A DNA stretch of 64,000 bases from the IMG/VR virus record IMGVR_UViG_3300013109_000059, positions 1 to 64,000 of that record; one strand, 5' to 3'. The position numbers and the translations under genes are program-made. The stretch comes from a virus. This document shows, piece by piece, positions 56,358-64,000 of the stretch (positions are counted from its first letter, which is position 1; every line of letters starts with the position of its first letter). The notes below the pieces were generated by a model. That model was not told the origin of the DNA and searched no databases. It worked only from the letters and a program-made list of their open reading frames with translations.

Positions 56358-57639
56358 AATTTTTGATATTATTAATAACAATGCTTCTGAAAAAGAAATT
56401 ATAAAACAAACAGAAAGTTATTGCCCATTGCCGTGGAGCCACTTACATGTCAGTGCAAGTGGTGATGTGCTTCCTTGTTGCATAGGGCAATGGAAAATGC
56501 CATTGGGAAATATAAACAAACAAAGTTTTGATGACATATGGCAAGGTGATGAAATTAATAAAATACGCAAGGCACTTGTAGATGATAAGAAAGTACCTCA
56601 ATGCAGTACGTGTTACTTAAAAGAAAAGGATAGTGGATTTAGTTTACGGCATGATGCTATTGCGAAGTTTCATAATGTAAGTAAGGACATGGTACTTAGT
56701 ACTAATGAAGATGGGTCGGCTCCTGATGCACGTCCAGTGTATTGGGATATTAGGTTCAGCAATATATGTAATATGCGTTGTAGAATGTGTGGACACTTTA
56801 GTAGTAGTAAATGGTATGCTGATGCTAAAAAGTTAGCAGACGATGGCATATACAATTATGGCACTGATAAAGATCAAGCTATAATACATGGTGTGGAAGA
56901 TAGTGAAAAATTATTAACCAGGTTAGAAGAGTATTTGCCTTACGTGCAAGAGTTATACTTTGCAGGAGGTGAGCCACTGTTTATGGAAGAACATTATACT
57001 ATATTGAATAAACTTATTGAGATGGGGATAACAGATGTGTTCATTCGTTATAGCTCTAACCTTAGTATAATGAAATATAAAAATACAAATGTAGTAGACT
57101 TATGGAAACATTTTAGTAATGTTTATTGTGCAGGCAGTATAGATACATACGGTGCTCGTGCAGAAAACATACGCAAGGATACAGTGTGGTCTGAGATAGA
57201 AGATAATATGAGACTAATAAAAACAACAGCACCAAAAGTTTGGCTAGGCATTAGTCCTACAATACAAATTATGAATGCATATACAGTATGTGAATTAAAC
57301 GAGCAATGGATTAGTAATGGTTGGTTAAATCGTTGGACTATGTATTGGAATATTTTATCCAGCCCTAGTTTTTATAATATACAACACTTACCAGATCATA
57401 TGAAACAAGAGCTTATAGAGATATGGACTAAGCATTTGAAATGGCTTAAGATTAAAAAAAATAGTCCAGTTCATCACACAGTTAATGCTACTATTAAGTG
57501 GATGCTTAGTGGAAAACACAATCCAGAAGAGTTGATTAAAATGTGCGACCACACCAAACGTATTGACAAGTTGCGTAATGAAGATACACGTTCAGTTTTT
57601 CCAGAGCTTAATTATATATGGGAAAACTATTGGGAATGA
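56350..57639 (+). CDS. Radical SAM protein with N-terminal cluster domain (3 of 3)
   Basis: The 429-residue protein has CNMRCRMC (C140, C144, C147), a LYFAGGEPLFMEEHY GGEP motif and an N-terminal cluster domain (YCPLPWSHLHVSASGDVLPC with C25, C43-C44, then C85 and C88 in QCSTCYLKE). The N-terminal domain is clearer here than in its neighbours. All three share domain order yet are diverged, so they are likely old duplicates with separate steps or substrates. It overlaps the next gene by an ATGA. Confidence 0.85.
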   Translation: MNKIFDIINNNASEKEIIKQTESYCPLPWSHLHVSASGDVLPCCIGQWKMPLGNINKQSFDDIWQGDEINKIRKALVDDKKVPQCSTCYLKEKDSGFSLRHDAIAKFHNVSKDMVLSTNEDGSAPDARPVYWDIRFSNICNMRCRMCGHFSSSKWYADAKKLADDGIYNYGTDKDQAIIHGVEDSEKLLTRLEEYLPYVQELYFAGGEPLFMEEHYTILNKLIEMGITDVFIRYSSNLSIMKYKNTNVVDLWKHFSNVYCAGSIDTYGARAENIRKDTVWSEIEDNMRLIKTTAPKVWLGISPTIQIMNAYTVCELNEQWISNGWLNRWTMYWNILSSPSFYNIQHLPDHMKQELIEIWTKHLKWLKIKKNSPVHHTVNATIKWMLSGKHNPEELIKMCDHTKRIDKLRNEDTRSVFPELNYIWENYWE

Positions 57640-58865
57640 TACCTTACATAGAACAGAACGAATATTGGAGAGATAATCTCATACTTGAACTACTTGATTC
57701 TAGATATAAGCTGATACAAAGAGATAATGGTGTTTACATACACTGGTGTGAAATTACTAAAGACCCTGACAGCCATGACGCTATACAAGGTAACATACTG
57801 CCGTTTATTCCTACTAAAGTAATAAACGACTTACGTACAAACGACGCATGTATTGTTTTTAGCACATGGCAAGAAAGTACTAACCCAGTGGATGATTATC
57901 CAATAGAACATTGTATTGATTTTGACTTAGTATTAGAAAAGTTTTGCGATGATAATAATATACCTTGTCGCAATGTTGTGTGGGTTAGTGGAGACTTAAA
58001 AGTACAAGAGAGGCAAAAGAGTAAACGTATTAAAGCATATGGATTTACATGCTATGGGCATGATATACTACGACACGTAGAAACTGAGATAGACAAGACA
58101 CAATGGAACTTGCAACCAATTACTAAGCGAACGTTTGAAAAAGACTTTATATGCTTACAACGTTTTATGAAGCCAGGTAGAATATACTGGAGTTTATTAT
58201 TGTATAGGAATAACTTTATACATTCACAGTATGTTAGTATTGCAGATAAAATAGCAGGCTGGAGTTTTTTTGAAAAGGCTAAAGCATTTTATTTGTCAGC
58301 AAAGAAACATTATAAACATATGTCTGCTTACAACTTATCGTGCGACCAATACTTTAAAGATATGTGGCATGACTTAGCAGATTTAGGACTTAGTGTTCCT
58401 GTAACAGTAGATGTACAAGACCATGATAAGAATTGGTGTGCAGGTTGGGATACTACATTAAGTAGTTTGGAATTTTATAATAAAAGTTTTGCAAGTGTAA
58501 TAACTGAAACAGACATGCAGAGCAATGGATTGTATATTAGTGAAGCTACATTTAGGCCATTTATATATCAACAACCCTGTGTCTGGGCAGGACAAGCAGG
58601 CATTGTTAAGCAATTAAATGATTGGGGATTTAAGACCTGGTCTTGGTTAGCAAGTGAAGATTATGATAATTGTCATTATATGATTGACAGATTAAATATG
58701 TGCAAGGATAGTTTAATAGAAATGATATCAACAAGTAGAGATAAAAAAGTTTTAGAACGTATACACGAACAAAATATCTATAACTGGAATCATCTACAGA
58801 ATAAATTTGTGGAAGACCAAAGAACTAGATTTATTAAATTGTTAAATGATATTGTAAATAAATAA
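57636..58865 (+). CDS. Glycosyltransferase-like or sugar-handling protein
   Basis: The protein has 409 residues from the ATG at 57636 (MIPYIEQNEYW), in ATGA overlap with the radical SAM stop. The N-terminal half has no recognised motif. The C-terminal part has GLYISEATFRPFIYQQPCVWAGQAGIVKQL followed by GFKTWSW..DYDN. This resembles the SEKTWKPF..GF.TF..YD region of uncharacterised glycosyltransferase-like proteins in phage and bacterial glycan clusters. The activity is not established. Confidence 0.55.
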   Translation: MIPYIEQNEYWRDNLILELLDSRYKLIQRDNGVYIHWCEITKDPDSHDAIQGNILPFIPTKVINDLRTNDACIVFSTWQESTNPVDDYPIEHCIDFDLVLEKFCDDNNIPCRNVVWVSGDLKVQERQKSKRIKAYGFTCYGHDILRHVETEIDKTQWNLQPITKRTFEKDFICLQRFMKPGRIYWSLLLYRNNFIHSQYVSIADKIAGWSFFEKAKAFYLSAKKHYKHMSAYNLSCDQYFKDMWHDLADLGLSVPVTVDVQDHDKNWCAGWDTTLSSLEFYNKSFASVITETDMQSNGLYISEATFRPFIYQQPCVWAGQAGIVKQLNDWGFKTWSWLASEDYDNCHYMIDRLNMCKDSLIEMISTSRDKKVLERIHEQNIYNWNHLQNKFVEDQRTRFIKLLNDIVNK

Positions 58866-58876
58866 CATAGGAGTAA

Positions 58877-59740
58877 ATGGTGATTTTATTAACAGGTGCA
58901 AATGGATTTATAGGAAACTATTTGCGTAATAATATAGACTGTATCACAGTTGACTATGAAAACTGTGACTTCAATGGAGATTTAAATGACTGGAATTTTA
59001 TTCAGAGTTTGCCAGATGTTGATACAGTAATACATTTAGCCGCGTTTAATAGTACAAAGAATTTTTATAGTACGCCGTTTAGTGTAATAGATAGTATTAT
59101 AACTCCTACAATGAATTTATTAAAGCGTTACACTAATGCTCACTTTGTATATGCCGGAAGTAGTGAAGGATATGCTGGTACTGTAAATTTGGGTTGGACT
59201 GAACCACCCACACCAGAAAATGTTCCTCTAACAATAGAAGACATAACTAATCCACGTTGGAGTTATGCTAGTGGTAAGATTGCAATGGAGAGTGCAGTAA
59301 TCAGTAATAGCGTACAAAATGGGAACACATATACTATTATTCGTTTTCATAATATATACGGGCCTGGACAAAAGAATCATTTTATTCCAGAGTTTGTAGA
59401 TAGAGTACGCAATAAAGATTTTGTTCTATATGGATATGATAACACTCGTAGCTTTTGCTATATTGATGATGCAGTAGACTTAATAACAAAAGTATATAAT
59501 ACTAAAAATGAGATTATTAATATTGGTTCTCCAGATGAGAATAAAATAATAGATGTAGCTCGTGTTATTATGTCGCAACTAGAATTAGATAATGAGAAAT
59601 TAGAACTACATCCAGACCCACCTGGTAGTACACGAAGAAGACTACCAGACTTAACTAAACTGAATAGTCTTGTTACTGACTTTCAGTACACACCGTTAGA
59701 AGAAGGAATAAGGAGAATATTAAATGGTATTAAAAACTAG
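58877..59740 (+). CDS. NAD-dependent sugar epimerase/dehydratase
   Basis: This 287-residue protein is an extended SDR enzyme. It has a Rossmann motif TGANGFIG (6-13), a VIHLAAFN segment, an AGSSEGY strand and the catalytic Y130-A-S-G-K134. RFHNIYGPGQKN and SFCYIDDAVDLI follow, as in NDP-sugar epimerases and 4,6-dehydratases. GGAG lies before the ATG. It likely changes a nucleotide-sugar for the cluster. The exact sugar cannot be told. Confidence 0.85.
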   Translation: MVILLTGANGFIGNYLRNNIDCITVDYENCDFNGDLNDWNFIQSLPDVDTVIHLAAFNSTKNFYSTPFSVIDSIITPTMNLLKRYTNAHFVYAGSSEGYAGTVNLGWTEPPTPENVPLTIEDITNPRWSYASGKIAMESAVISNSVQNGNTYTIIRFHNIYGPGQKNHFIPEFVDRVRNKDFVLYGYDNTRSFCYIDDAVDLITKVYNTKNEIINIGSPDENKIIDVARVIMSQLELDNEKLELHPDPPGSTRRRLPDLTKLNSLVTDFQYTPLEEGIRRILNGIKN

Positions 59741-60236
59741 CGACAACATGATTGGCCAGAAAGCATGGGCTATTGGAGATATGGTAAATGGCACACCAAG
59801 TCTTGTAATGATTATTTGTAACCACTGTCCTTATGTATTATTTAGAATGCCAGCAATATCACAGTTAGTTAAAGATTATAATGACAGAGTATATTGCATA
59901 GCAGTGAATAGCAATGATAGTAGCAAGTATGAAGAAGATGCTCCAGAGCTTATGCCAGAGTTTAAAAACAAATATGGTCTTGCATGTGAATATATGTTTG
60001 ACGAAGATCAAAGTATAGCACGTGCATACGGAGCAGTATGTACTCCAGAGTTTTATGTAGTTAACAGCGAAGGCATTATAGTGTATCATGGCGAACTAGA
60101 CGCAAGTCATACAAGCAATGACTTAATGCCCACAGGCAGTAGTTTACGTCATGCATTAGATTTAACTCTTGCTGGAAAAGAAATTACATGGGATGTAAAT
60201 CCAAGTTTTGGTTGTAGTGTAAAATGGAAAGCATAA
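59724..60236 (+). CDS. Thioredoxin-fold redox protein
   Basis: This 170-residue protein has a CxxC site, CNHCPYV (C32, C35), and a cis-Pro segment, CTPEFYVVNSEG, as in AhpC/TlpA/resA-type thioredoxin-like proteins. AVNSNDSSKYEEDAPE follows, as in redoxin-family members. It may supply reducing power or protect the radical SAM clusters. It starts 17 bases before the epimerase stop with AAGGAG upstream. Two further Cys residues occur, one near the end (GCSVKW). Confidence 0.75.
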   Translation: MVLKTSDNMIGQKAWAIGDMVNGTPSLVMIICNHCPYVLFRMPAISQLVKDYNDRVYCIAVNSNDSSKYEEDAPELMPEFKNKYGLACEYMFDEDQSIARAYGAVCTPEFYVVNSEGIIVYHGELDASHTSNDLMPTGSSLRHALDLTLAGKEITWDVNPSFGCSVKWKA

Positions 60237-60973
60237 TGGAAAGACAAAGCCGTAAGTATAAAAATGATTATAGAGATTTGAGTTATCGTTGGCAAGACGA
60301 ACTTAAATCTATAGACAACGAAGAATGGAAAAAAGAAATTGCATACAACTGTAGTCCATTTACTGTTACGCAATTGCCAGCAGTTTTAGATTTAATAGAT
60401 ACAGTTGAAGATATTATATTAAATGACATACCAGGAGACTTTGTAGAATGCGGAGTCTTTATGGGCGGCAGTTGTATGATCATAGCTGAGGTTTTAAAAC
60501 ATTATAATGTTAATCGTACTATATGGCTTTTCGATACATTTGATGGAGTACCTATGCCGAGTGAACATGATGTTACTCCTGAAGGCGAAAGTTTAAAGGA
60601 TTGGTATAAGAATAAAAAATTAGATACTAATAATAAAAGCACATGGTGTTATTCTGCATTAGATGATATAAAAGAAAACTTTACAGAATGTAATTATAAA
60701 GGTGATACAAAATTTATAATAGGCAAAGTAGAAGATACTATACCTAATAATGCTCCTGATAACATTTCTCTTTTAAGAATAGATGTTGATCTTGCAGAGT
60801 CAACAAGACATGTATTAAATCATTTGTATCCAATACTAGTTACAAACGGACATTTAATTTTAGATGACTATGGACATTTTCCTGCTGTTAAAGAAACAGT
60901 AGATGATTATTTTAAAAATGATCCTAAGACATTACAAGAAATTACATATACAGTTAGGCATATAATAAAATGA
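60224..60973 (+). CDS. TylF/MycF-type sugar O-methyltransferase
   Basis: This 249-residue protein has the TylF pattern: DFVECGVFMGGSCMIIAEVL (SAM-binding), IWLFDTFDGVPMP, SLLRIDVDLAESTRHVL and HLILDDYGHFPAVKETV. Family members methylate sugar hydroxyls using S-adenosylmethionine and Mg2+. It overlaps its neighbours by 13 and 4 bases. Together with the sugar genes it suggests a methylated sugar in the product. Confidence 0.87.
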   Translation: MESIMERQSRKYKNDYRDLSYRWQDELKSIDNEEWKKEIAYNCSPFTVTQLPAVLDLIDTVEDIILNDIPGDFVECGVFMGGSCMIIAEVLKHYNVNRTIWLFDTFDGVPMPSEHDVTPEGESLKDWYKNKKLDTNNKSTWCYSALDDIKENFTECNYKGDTKFIIGKVEDTIPNNAPDNISLLRIDVDLAESTRHVLNHLYPILVTNGHLILDDYGHFPAVKETVDDYFKNDPKTLQEITYTVRHIIK

Positions 60974-61761
60974 AAATAGGATTAATAGGATTAGGTGTTG
61001 TAGGCAAAGCCTGTAAAGAAGGCTTTGAACATTGTGGCTACAATGTAGTTGCACACGACATAGCACTTGATACAAAAATAGAAGATGTATTAGAAACTGA
61101 GATTACATATCTTTGTGTTCCTACACCTACTAATGACAAAGGCGAATGTGACACTAGTATTATTGAAAGTGTTATTCATGAGTTAAGGCAGTTAAAATAT
61201 AAAGGCGTTATAGCAATTAAGTCAACTGTTGAGCCTGGAACAACAGCAAGGTTAATAAAACAGTACGATGATAAAATTGTATTTGTTCCTGAGTTTCTTA
61301 AAGAACGTAGTGCAGAATATGATTTTATATTTGACCACAGACTGTTATTAGTAGGAACAGAAAACGTAAACTATTATTATCTAGTACAGCGTTCACATGG
61401 TAAGTTACCAGATGACATAATGAGAGTGCCACCAACAGAAGCAGAACTAATGAAATACTATCACAACACATTCAATGCATTACGTGTAGTATTTGCAAAT
61501 GTAATGTTTGAGATAAGTGATAAACTTAATGTGTCATATGATACAGTGAAAGAAGCATTTTTAAAGAACAGCGATTTACCTGATGAGTATCTTGATGTTA
61601 AACCTGAACTGCGAGGATACGGTGGTGCTTGTTTACCTAAAGATGTTTTAGCAATGAACAACGCATGTAAAAAATTAGGAATACCAAACAAGTTGTTTGA
61701 GTATATTGATAAAGAAAATAAACTATTTAAGAAAACAGTATTCAAAGGAATGAGACTATAG
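60970..61761 (+). CDS. Nucleotide-sugar dehydrogenase (UDP-glucose/GDP-mannose family), short
   Basis: The 263-residue protein has the NAD motif GLGVVG (7-12), VPTPTN, KSTVEPGTT, VPEFLKERSA and GYGGACLPKD with the catalytic Cys at 221. Full-length family members have about 400-450 residues with a C-terminal UDP-binding domain; that domain is absent here. The catalytic residues are kept, so it may be active or use another subunit. It shares one base (TAGTG) with the next gene. Confidence 0.82.
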   Translation: MKIGLIGLGVVGKACKEGFEHCGYNVVAHDIALDTKIEDVLETEITYLCVPTPTNDKGECDTSIIESVIHELRQLKYKGVIAIKSTVEPGTTARLIKQYDDKIVFVPEFLKERSAEYDFIFDHRLLLVGTENVNYYYLVQRSHGKLPDDIMRVPPTEAELMKYYHNTFNALRVVFANVMFEISDKLNVSYDTVKEAFLKNSDLPDEYLDVKPELRGYGGACLPKDVLAMNNACKKLGIPNKLFEYIDKENKLFKKTVFKGMRL

Positions 61762-62420
61762 TGAGTTATTTAGAAGACAATAAAGAAAATGTATATTTTA
61801 ATAATGATGCTAATCTGTTTTGGGGGGTCATAGAACATTTTAGACACAGTGATAATAACCGTCTTTGTATCGATATTGGCACATTTTATGGAGGCTATGC
61901 AGAGAGATATGTATCTTTATTTGAAAACGTAGTTTGTTTTGAAGCTAATTATTATATTGAAAAAGATTTAAGAAATAGAATGGCTAAAACAAAACATGAT
62001 AATTATAAAATTTATATGAATGGACTAGGCAAACCCGAAGACCATAACACTGAAAAGTTGTTCTATGCAGTTACTTGGGCGCCTCCTCACAATACACGTT
62101 GGAGTGGCATCAGCAGTTACAAAAGCGATCACTTCACAAACTGGCCCGAGAAAGAAGTGAACATAACTGAAATTACTACTACGGTTAGGACATTAGATAG
62201 CTATAACCTAGCACCTAGTTTTATTAAAATGGATGTAGAGAATTCAGAATCAGATGTTATTATGGGTGGAATAGAAACTATATCAAAGCATAAACCCACA
62301 CTACAAGTAGAAGGCAAAGGAAGTATAGAATTAATAAAAAGTTTAGGATATCGTTTAGTAGCTCAACGAAAATGTCATGGCGCACTACACGATAATATAT
62401 ATGTATATGGACAAATGTAA
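61761..62420 (+). CDS. FkbM-family methyltransferase
   Basis: This 219-residue protein starts with GTG overlapping the previous stop. It has LCIDIGTFYGGYAERYV (SAM site), VVCFEANYYIEKDL, and a later FIKMDVENSESDVIMGGIETI, the pattern of FkbM methyltransferases. These methylate sugars or small molecules. It may act in the same pathway as the TylF-like enzyme. Confidence 0.82.
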   Translation: MSYLEDNKENVYFNNDANLFWGVIEHFRHSDNNRLCIDIGTFYGGYAERYVSLFENVVCFEANYYIEKDLRNRMAKTKHDNYKIYMNGLGKPEDHNTEKLFYAVTWAPPHNTRWSGISSYKSDHFTNWPEKEVNITEITTTVRTLDSYNLAPSFIKMDVENSESDVIMGGIETISKHKPTLQVEGKGSIELIKSLGYRLVAQRKCHGALHDNIYVYGQM

Positions 62421-62781
62421 AATACTTACAGCAGATTTATTTGAAGATGAAAGAGGAACTACTCGTAGTTTCTATCCTGACGAAGATATTGTAGAGTATA
62501 ATCTAATGATTACTAAAAAGGGCGATGCTCGTGGTTATCATTATCATCCACACTTTGTTGAGTATATGATTATAGTAGATGGTGAATGTTTGTTTAAAGA
62601 GTACAGCGATAGTATACATGAAACAGTGCTAACCGAAGGCGACAGTATACGTATACCTAGTGGCACAGCACACACGTTTATAGCATTAACAGACTTTAAG
62701 TTTGTTAGTATGCTTACAAAAAGGTGGCACGATAGCGACCCGCCAATAGTAAAGGTAGATGAATATGGCAAACCCATTTGA
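62407..62781 (+). CDS. Cupin-fold sugar isomerase/epimerase-like protein
   Basis: The protein has 124 residues from the ATG at 62407. It is a small cupin with EDERGTTRSFYPDEDI, GYHYHPHFVEYMIIVDGEC and IRIPSGTAHTFIAL, as in sugar 3,4-ketoisomerases and RmlC-like epimerases. It overlaps the previous stop by 14 bases. Next to an aminotransferase, a ketoisomerase role making an amino-sugar is plausible. Confidence 0.7.
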   Translation: MDKCKILTADLFEDERGTTRSFYPDEDIVEYNLMITKKGDARGYHYHPHFVEYMIIVDGECLFKEYSDSIHETVLTEGDSIRIPSGTAHTFIALTDFKFVSMLTKRWHDSDPPIVKVDEYGKPI

Positions 62782-63373
62782 TACAGTACATAAGTTTGAG
62801 AGAGTAGTTGCAGATTATTCTGGTGCTCCTTATGCTATTGCTACTGATTGTTGTAGTCATGCTATATTCTTAAGTGCAATATACTACAAACAAAAACACG
62901 GAACATGCACAGTTACAATGCCCAAGAACACATATGTAAGTGCGCCTGTGCAAATGATACACGCTGGATTTGATGTAGAGTTTGTAGACAAACAATGGTC
63001 AGGTGTGTATAAGATTAACCCAACAAACATTATAGATGGTGCTCCTAGGTTTACATATAATATGTATATCAAGGGAAGTTATCATTGTTTAAGTTTTCAA
63101 TTTAAGAAAATATTAAGCACAGGCAGAGGCGGAATGATACTAACAGACGATGAAGAGTTTTATGAGTGGGCTCAACGTGCAATACACGATGGAAGAGATA
63201 TGAGTATACCATATGAAGAAGATACTGTTACTATGCTGGGCTATCATATGTTTATGACTCCTGAAGTTGCACAAATTGGATTAGATAAGATGAGAACTAT
63301 GCCACGTATCAATAGTGATGTTGCAACCAACAACACTTATCCTGATATTAGTTATATAAAAGATTTCAAATGA
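62765..63373 (+). CDS. DegT/DnrJ-type aminotransferase, short form
   Basis: The protein has 202 residues from the ATG at 62765, starting within the cupin gene. It has the PLP-dependent aminotransferase pattern: AIATDCCSHAIFLSAIYYK, PKNTYVSAPVQMIHAG and HCLSFQFKKILSTGRGGMI with the likely PLP lysine at 115. Family members have about 370 residues; here the C-terminal half is missing. The next gene follows by ATGA overlap. It may be a minimal active enzyme or need a partner. Confidence 0.75.
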   Translation: MANPFDTVHKFERVVADYSGAPYAIATDCCSHAIFLSAIYYKQKHGTCTVTMPKNTYVSAPVQMIHAGFDVEFVDKQWSGVYKINPTNIIDGAPRFTYNMYIKGSYHCLSFQFKKILSTGRGGMILTDDEEFYEWAQRAIHDGRDMSIPYEEDTVTMLGYHMFMTPEVAQIGLDKMRTMPRINSDVATNNTYPDISYIKDFK

Positions 63374-64000
63374 GAATACATTTTAAAAGTGGAATAGTAG
63401 AAATAGAATTACTAGACAACGAGTTTGTAACACAATGGCACAACACTGTTAGCAAACTACAGCCTATAGAAACTTGGAATGAAAACTTAATTCCAAAAGT
63501 AACTATTAGTGATGAAGAAGTTTTTCGTATACGTTCTACGTATGTACCAAAGTTTAATGCTCATGTTAAAGAATTAAAAGACAAATATGGTTTAGAGTTT
63601 CCAGGAGAAATGGAATTAAATATGAAACAAGAGCGTCTTAATTTATTGCACAAGTGGGTAACACACGGTGCATTTACAAAGACTAATTGGGATTTGCCAA
63701 ATGCTACTGTAGAAGATATTAATAACAGTAAATGGAATCATTGGCAAGACTATAACTTCGCAACTGATCATGAACCAGAGTTTGAAGTTCCTGTAGATGC
63801 TATTGATGACATTACACATATATTATTTGAAATGAACTGTGATATACACTGGTATGAAGAAACAATTACAAGTCCTAGAGTACAACAATTATATGATTGG
63901 GGTTACAATTATAATGATGGTAACCATATTATACAACGATACACTAGTGGTGCAGACAGAGCATTTGATGTAGTTGATATACCTAACGAGTATAGAAAGT
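63370..64000 (+). CDS. Protein of unknown function (C-terminus cut by window edge)
   Basis: The ATG at 63370 overlaps the aminotransferase stop (ATGA) and the frame is open to the window end, giving about 210 residues. The sequence begins MRIHFKSGIVEIELLD and continues with Trp- and Asp-rich mixed sequence (WDLPNATVEDINNSKWNHWQ). No family was recognised. It continues the accessory operon, whose end is not in view. Confidence 0.6.
   Translation, partial: MRIHFKSGIVEIELLDNEFVTQWHNTVSKLQPIETWNENLIPKVTISDEEVFRIRSTYVPKFNAHVKELKDKYGLEFPGEMELNMKQERLNLLHKWVTHGAFTKTNWDLPNATVEDINNSKWNHWQDYNFATDHEPEFEVPVDAIDDITHILFEMNCDIHWYEETITSPRVQQLYDWGYNYNDGNHIIQRYTSGADRAFDVVDIPNEYRK

Overview
The window is a piece of an AT-rich, T4-like myovirus genome of the marine type (relatives of T4-like cyanophages and pelagimyophages). 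The evidence is the T4 morphogenesis order: portal (20), small core genes, prohead protease (21), scaffold (22) and major capsid (23), plus recombination subunits 46/47, late sigma factor 55, and the baseplate series 26-51, 53, 5, 25, 6 and a giant protein in the gene 7 position. Several structural proteins look like those typical of marine relatives. The host cannot be read from the sequence; I saw no photosynthesis genes and no tRNA genes.

Layout. 1-10478 (minus strand) holds five large fibre or adhesin genes with Ala/Gly-rich repeats, PKD-like domains and a C-terminal S74 chaperone. 10479-10946 has no gene but appears to carry a stand-alone structured RNA with its own promoter and terminator. 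10947-16756 (minus) is the head module 23-22-21-acidic core-small core-20. 16796-20748 (minus) holds two related tape-measure-like proteins. 20855-21909 (plus) holds baseplate genes 26 and 51, joined by what looks like a programmed -1 frameshift site. 21906-27273 (minus) holds a small gene, a 629-base gap with further structured RNA, a GIY-YIG-like nuclease, a tiny overlapping gene, then 46, 47 and 55. 27376-49588 (plus) holds a nucleotidyltransferase and the baseplate/tail operon, including a 3464-residue protein. 49653 to the window end (plus) is an accessory island of tightly overlapping genes: glycosyltransferase-like proteins, three consecutive radical SAM proteins, a sugar epimerase, a thioredoxin-fold protein, two methyltransferases, a nucleotide-sugar dehydrogenase, a cupin isomerase and a DegT-type aminotransferase.

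Regulation. A motif of the form NATAAATA(C/G) or CTAAATA, matching the T4-type late promoter read by gp55, precedes most late operons. TTGACA-N17/18-TATNAT (host sigma70, early) promoters precede gene 55, the 22.9-kb gap and the accessory island, plus a TTGACC-N17-TATATT match before the RNA near 10.7 kb. Strong intrinsic terminators close the fibre, capsid and portal units. The accessory island has an early and a late promoter superimposed, so it may be expressed throughout infection. It probably builds or modifies a sugar or surface glycan, or a peptide, but its product is unknown.
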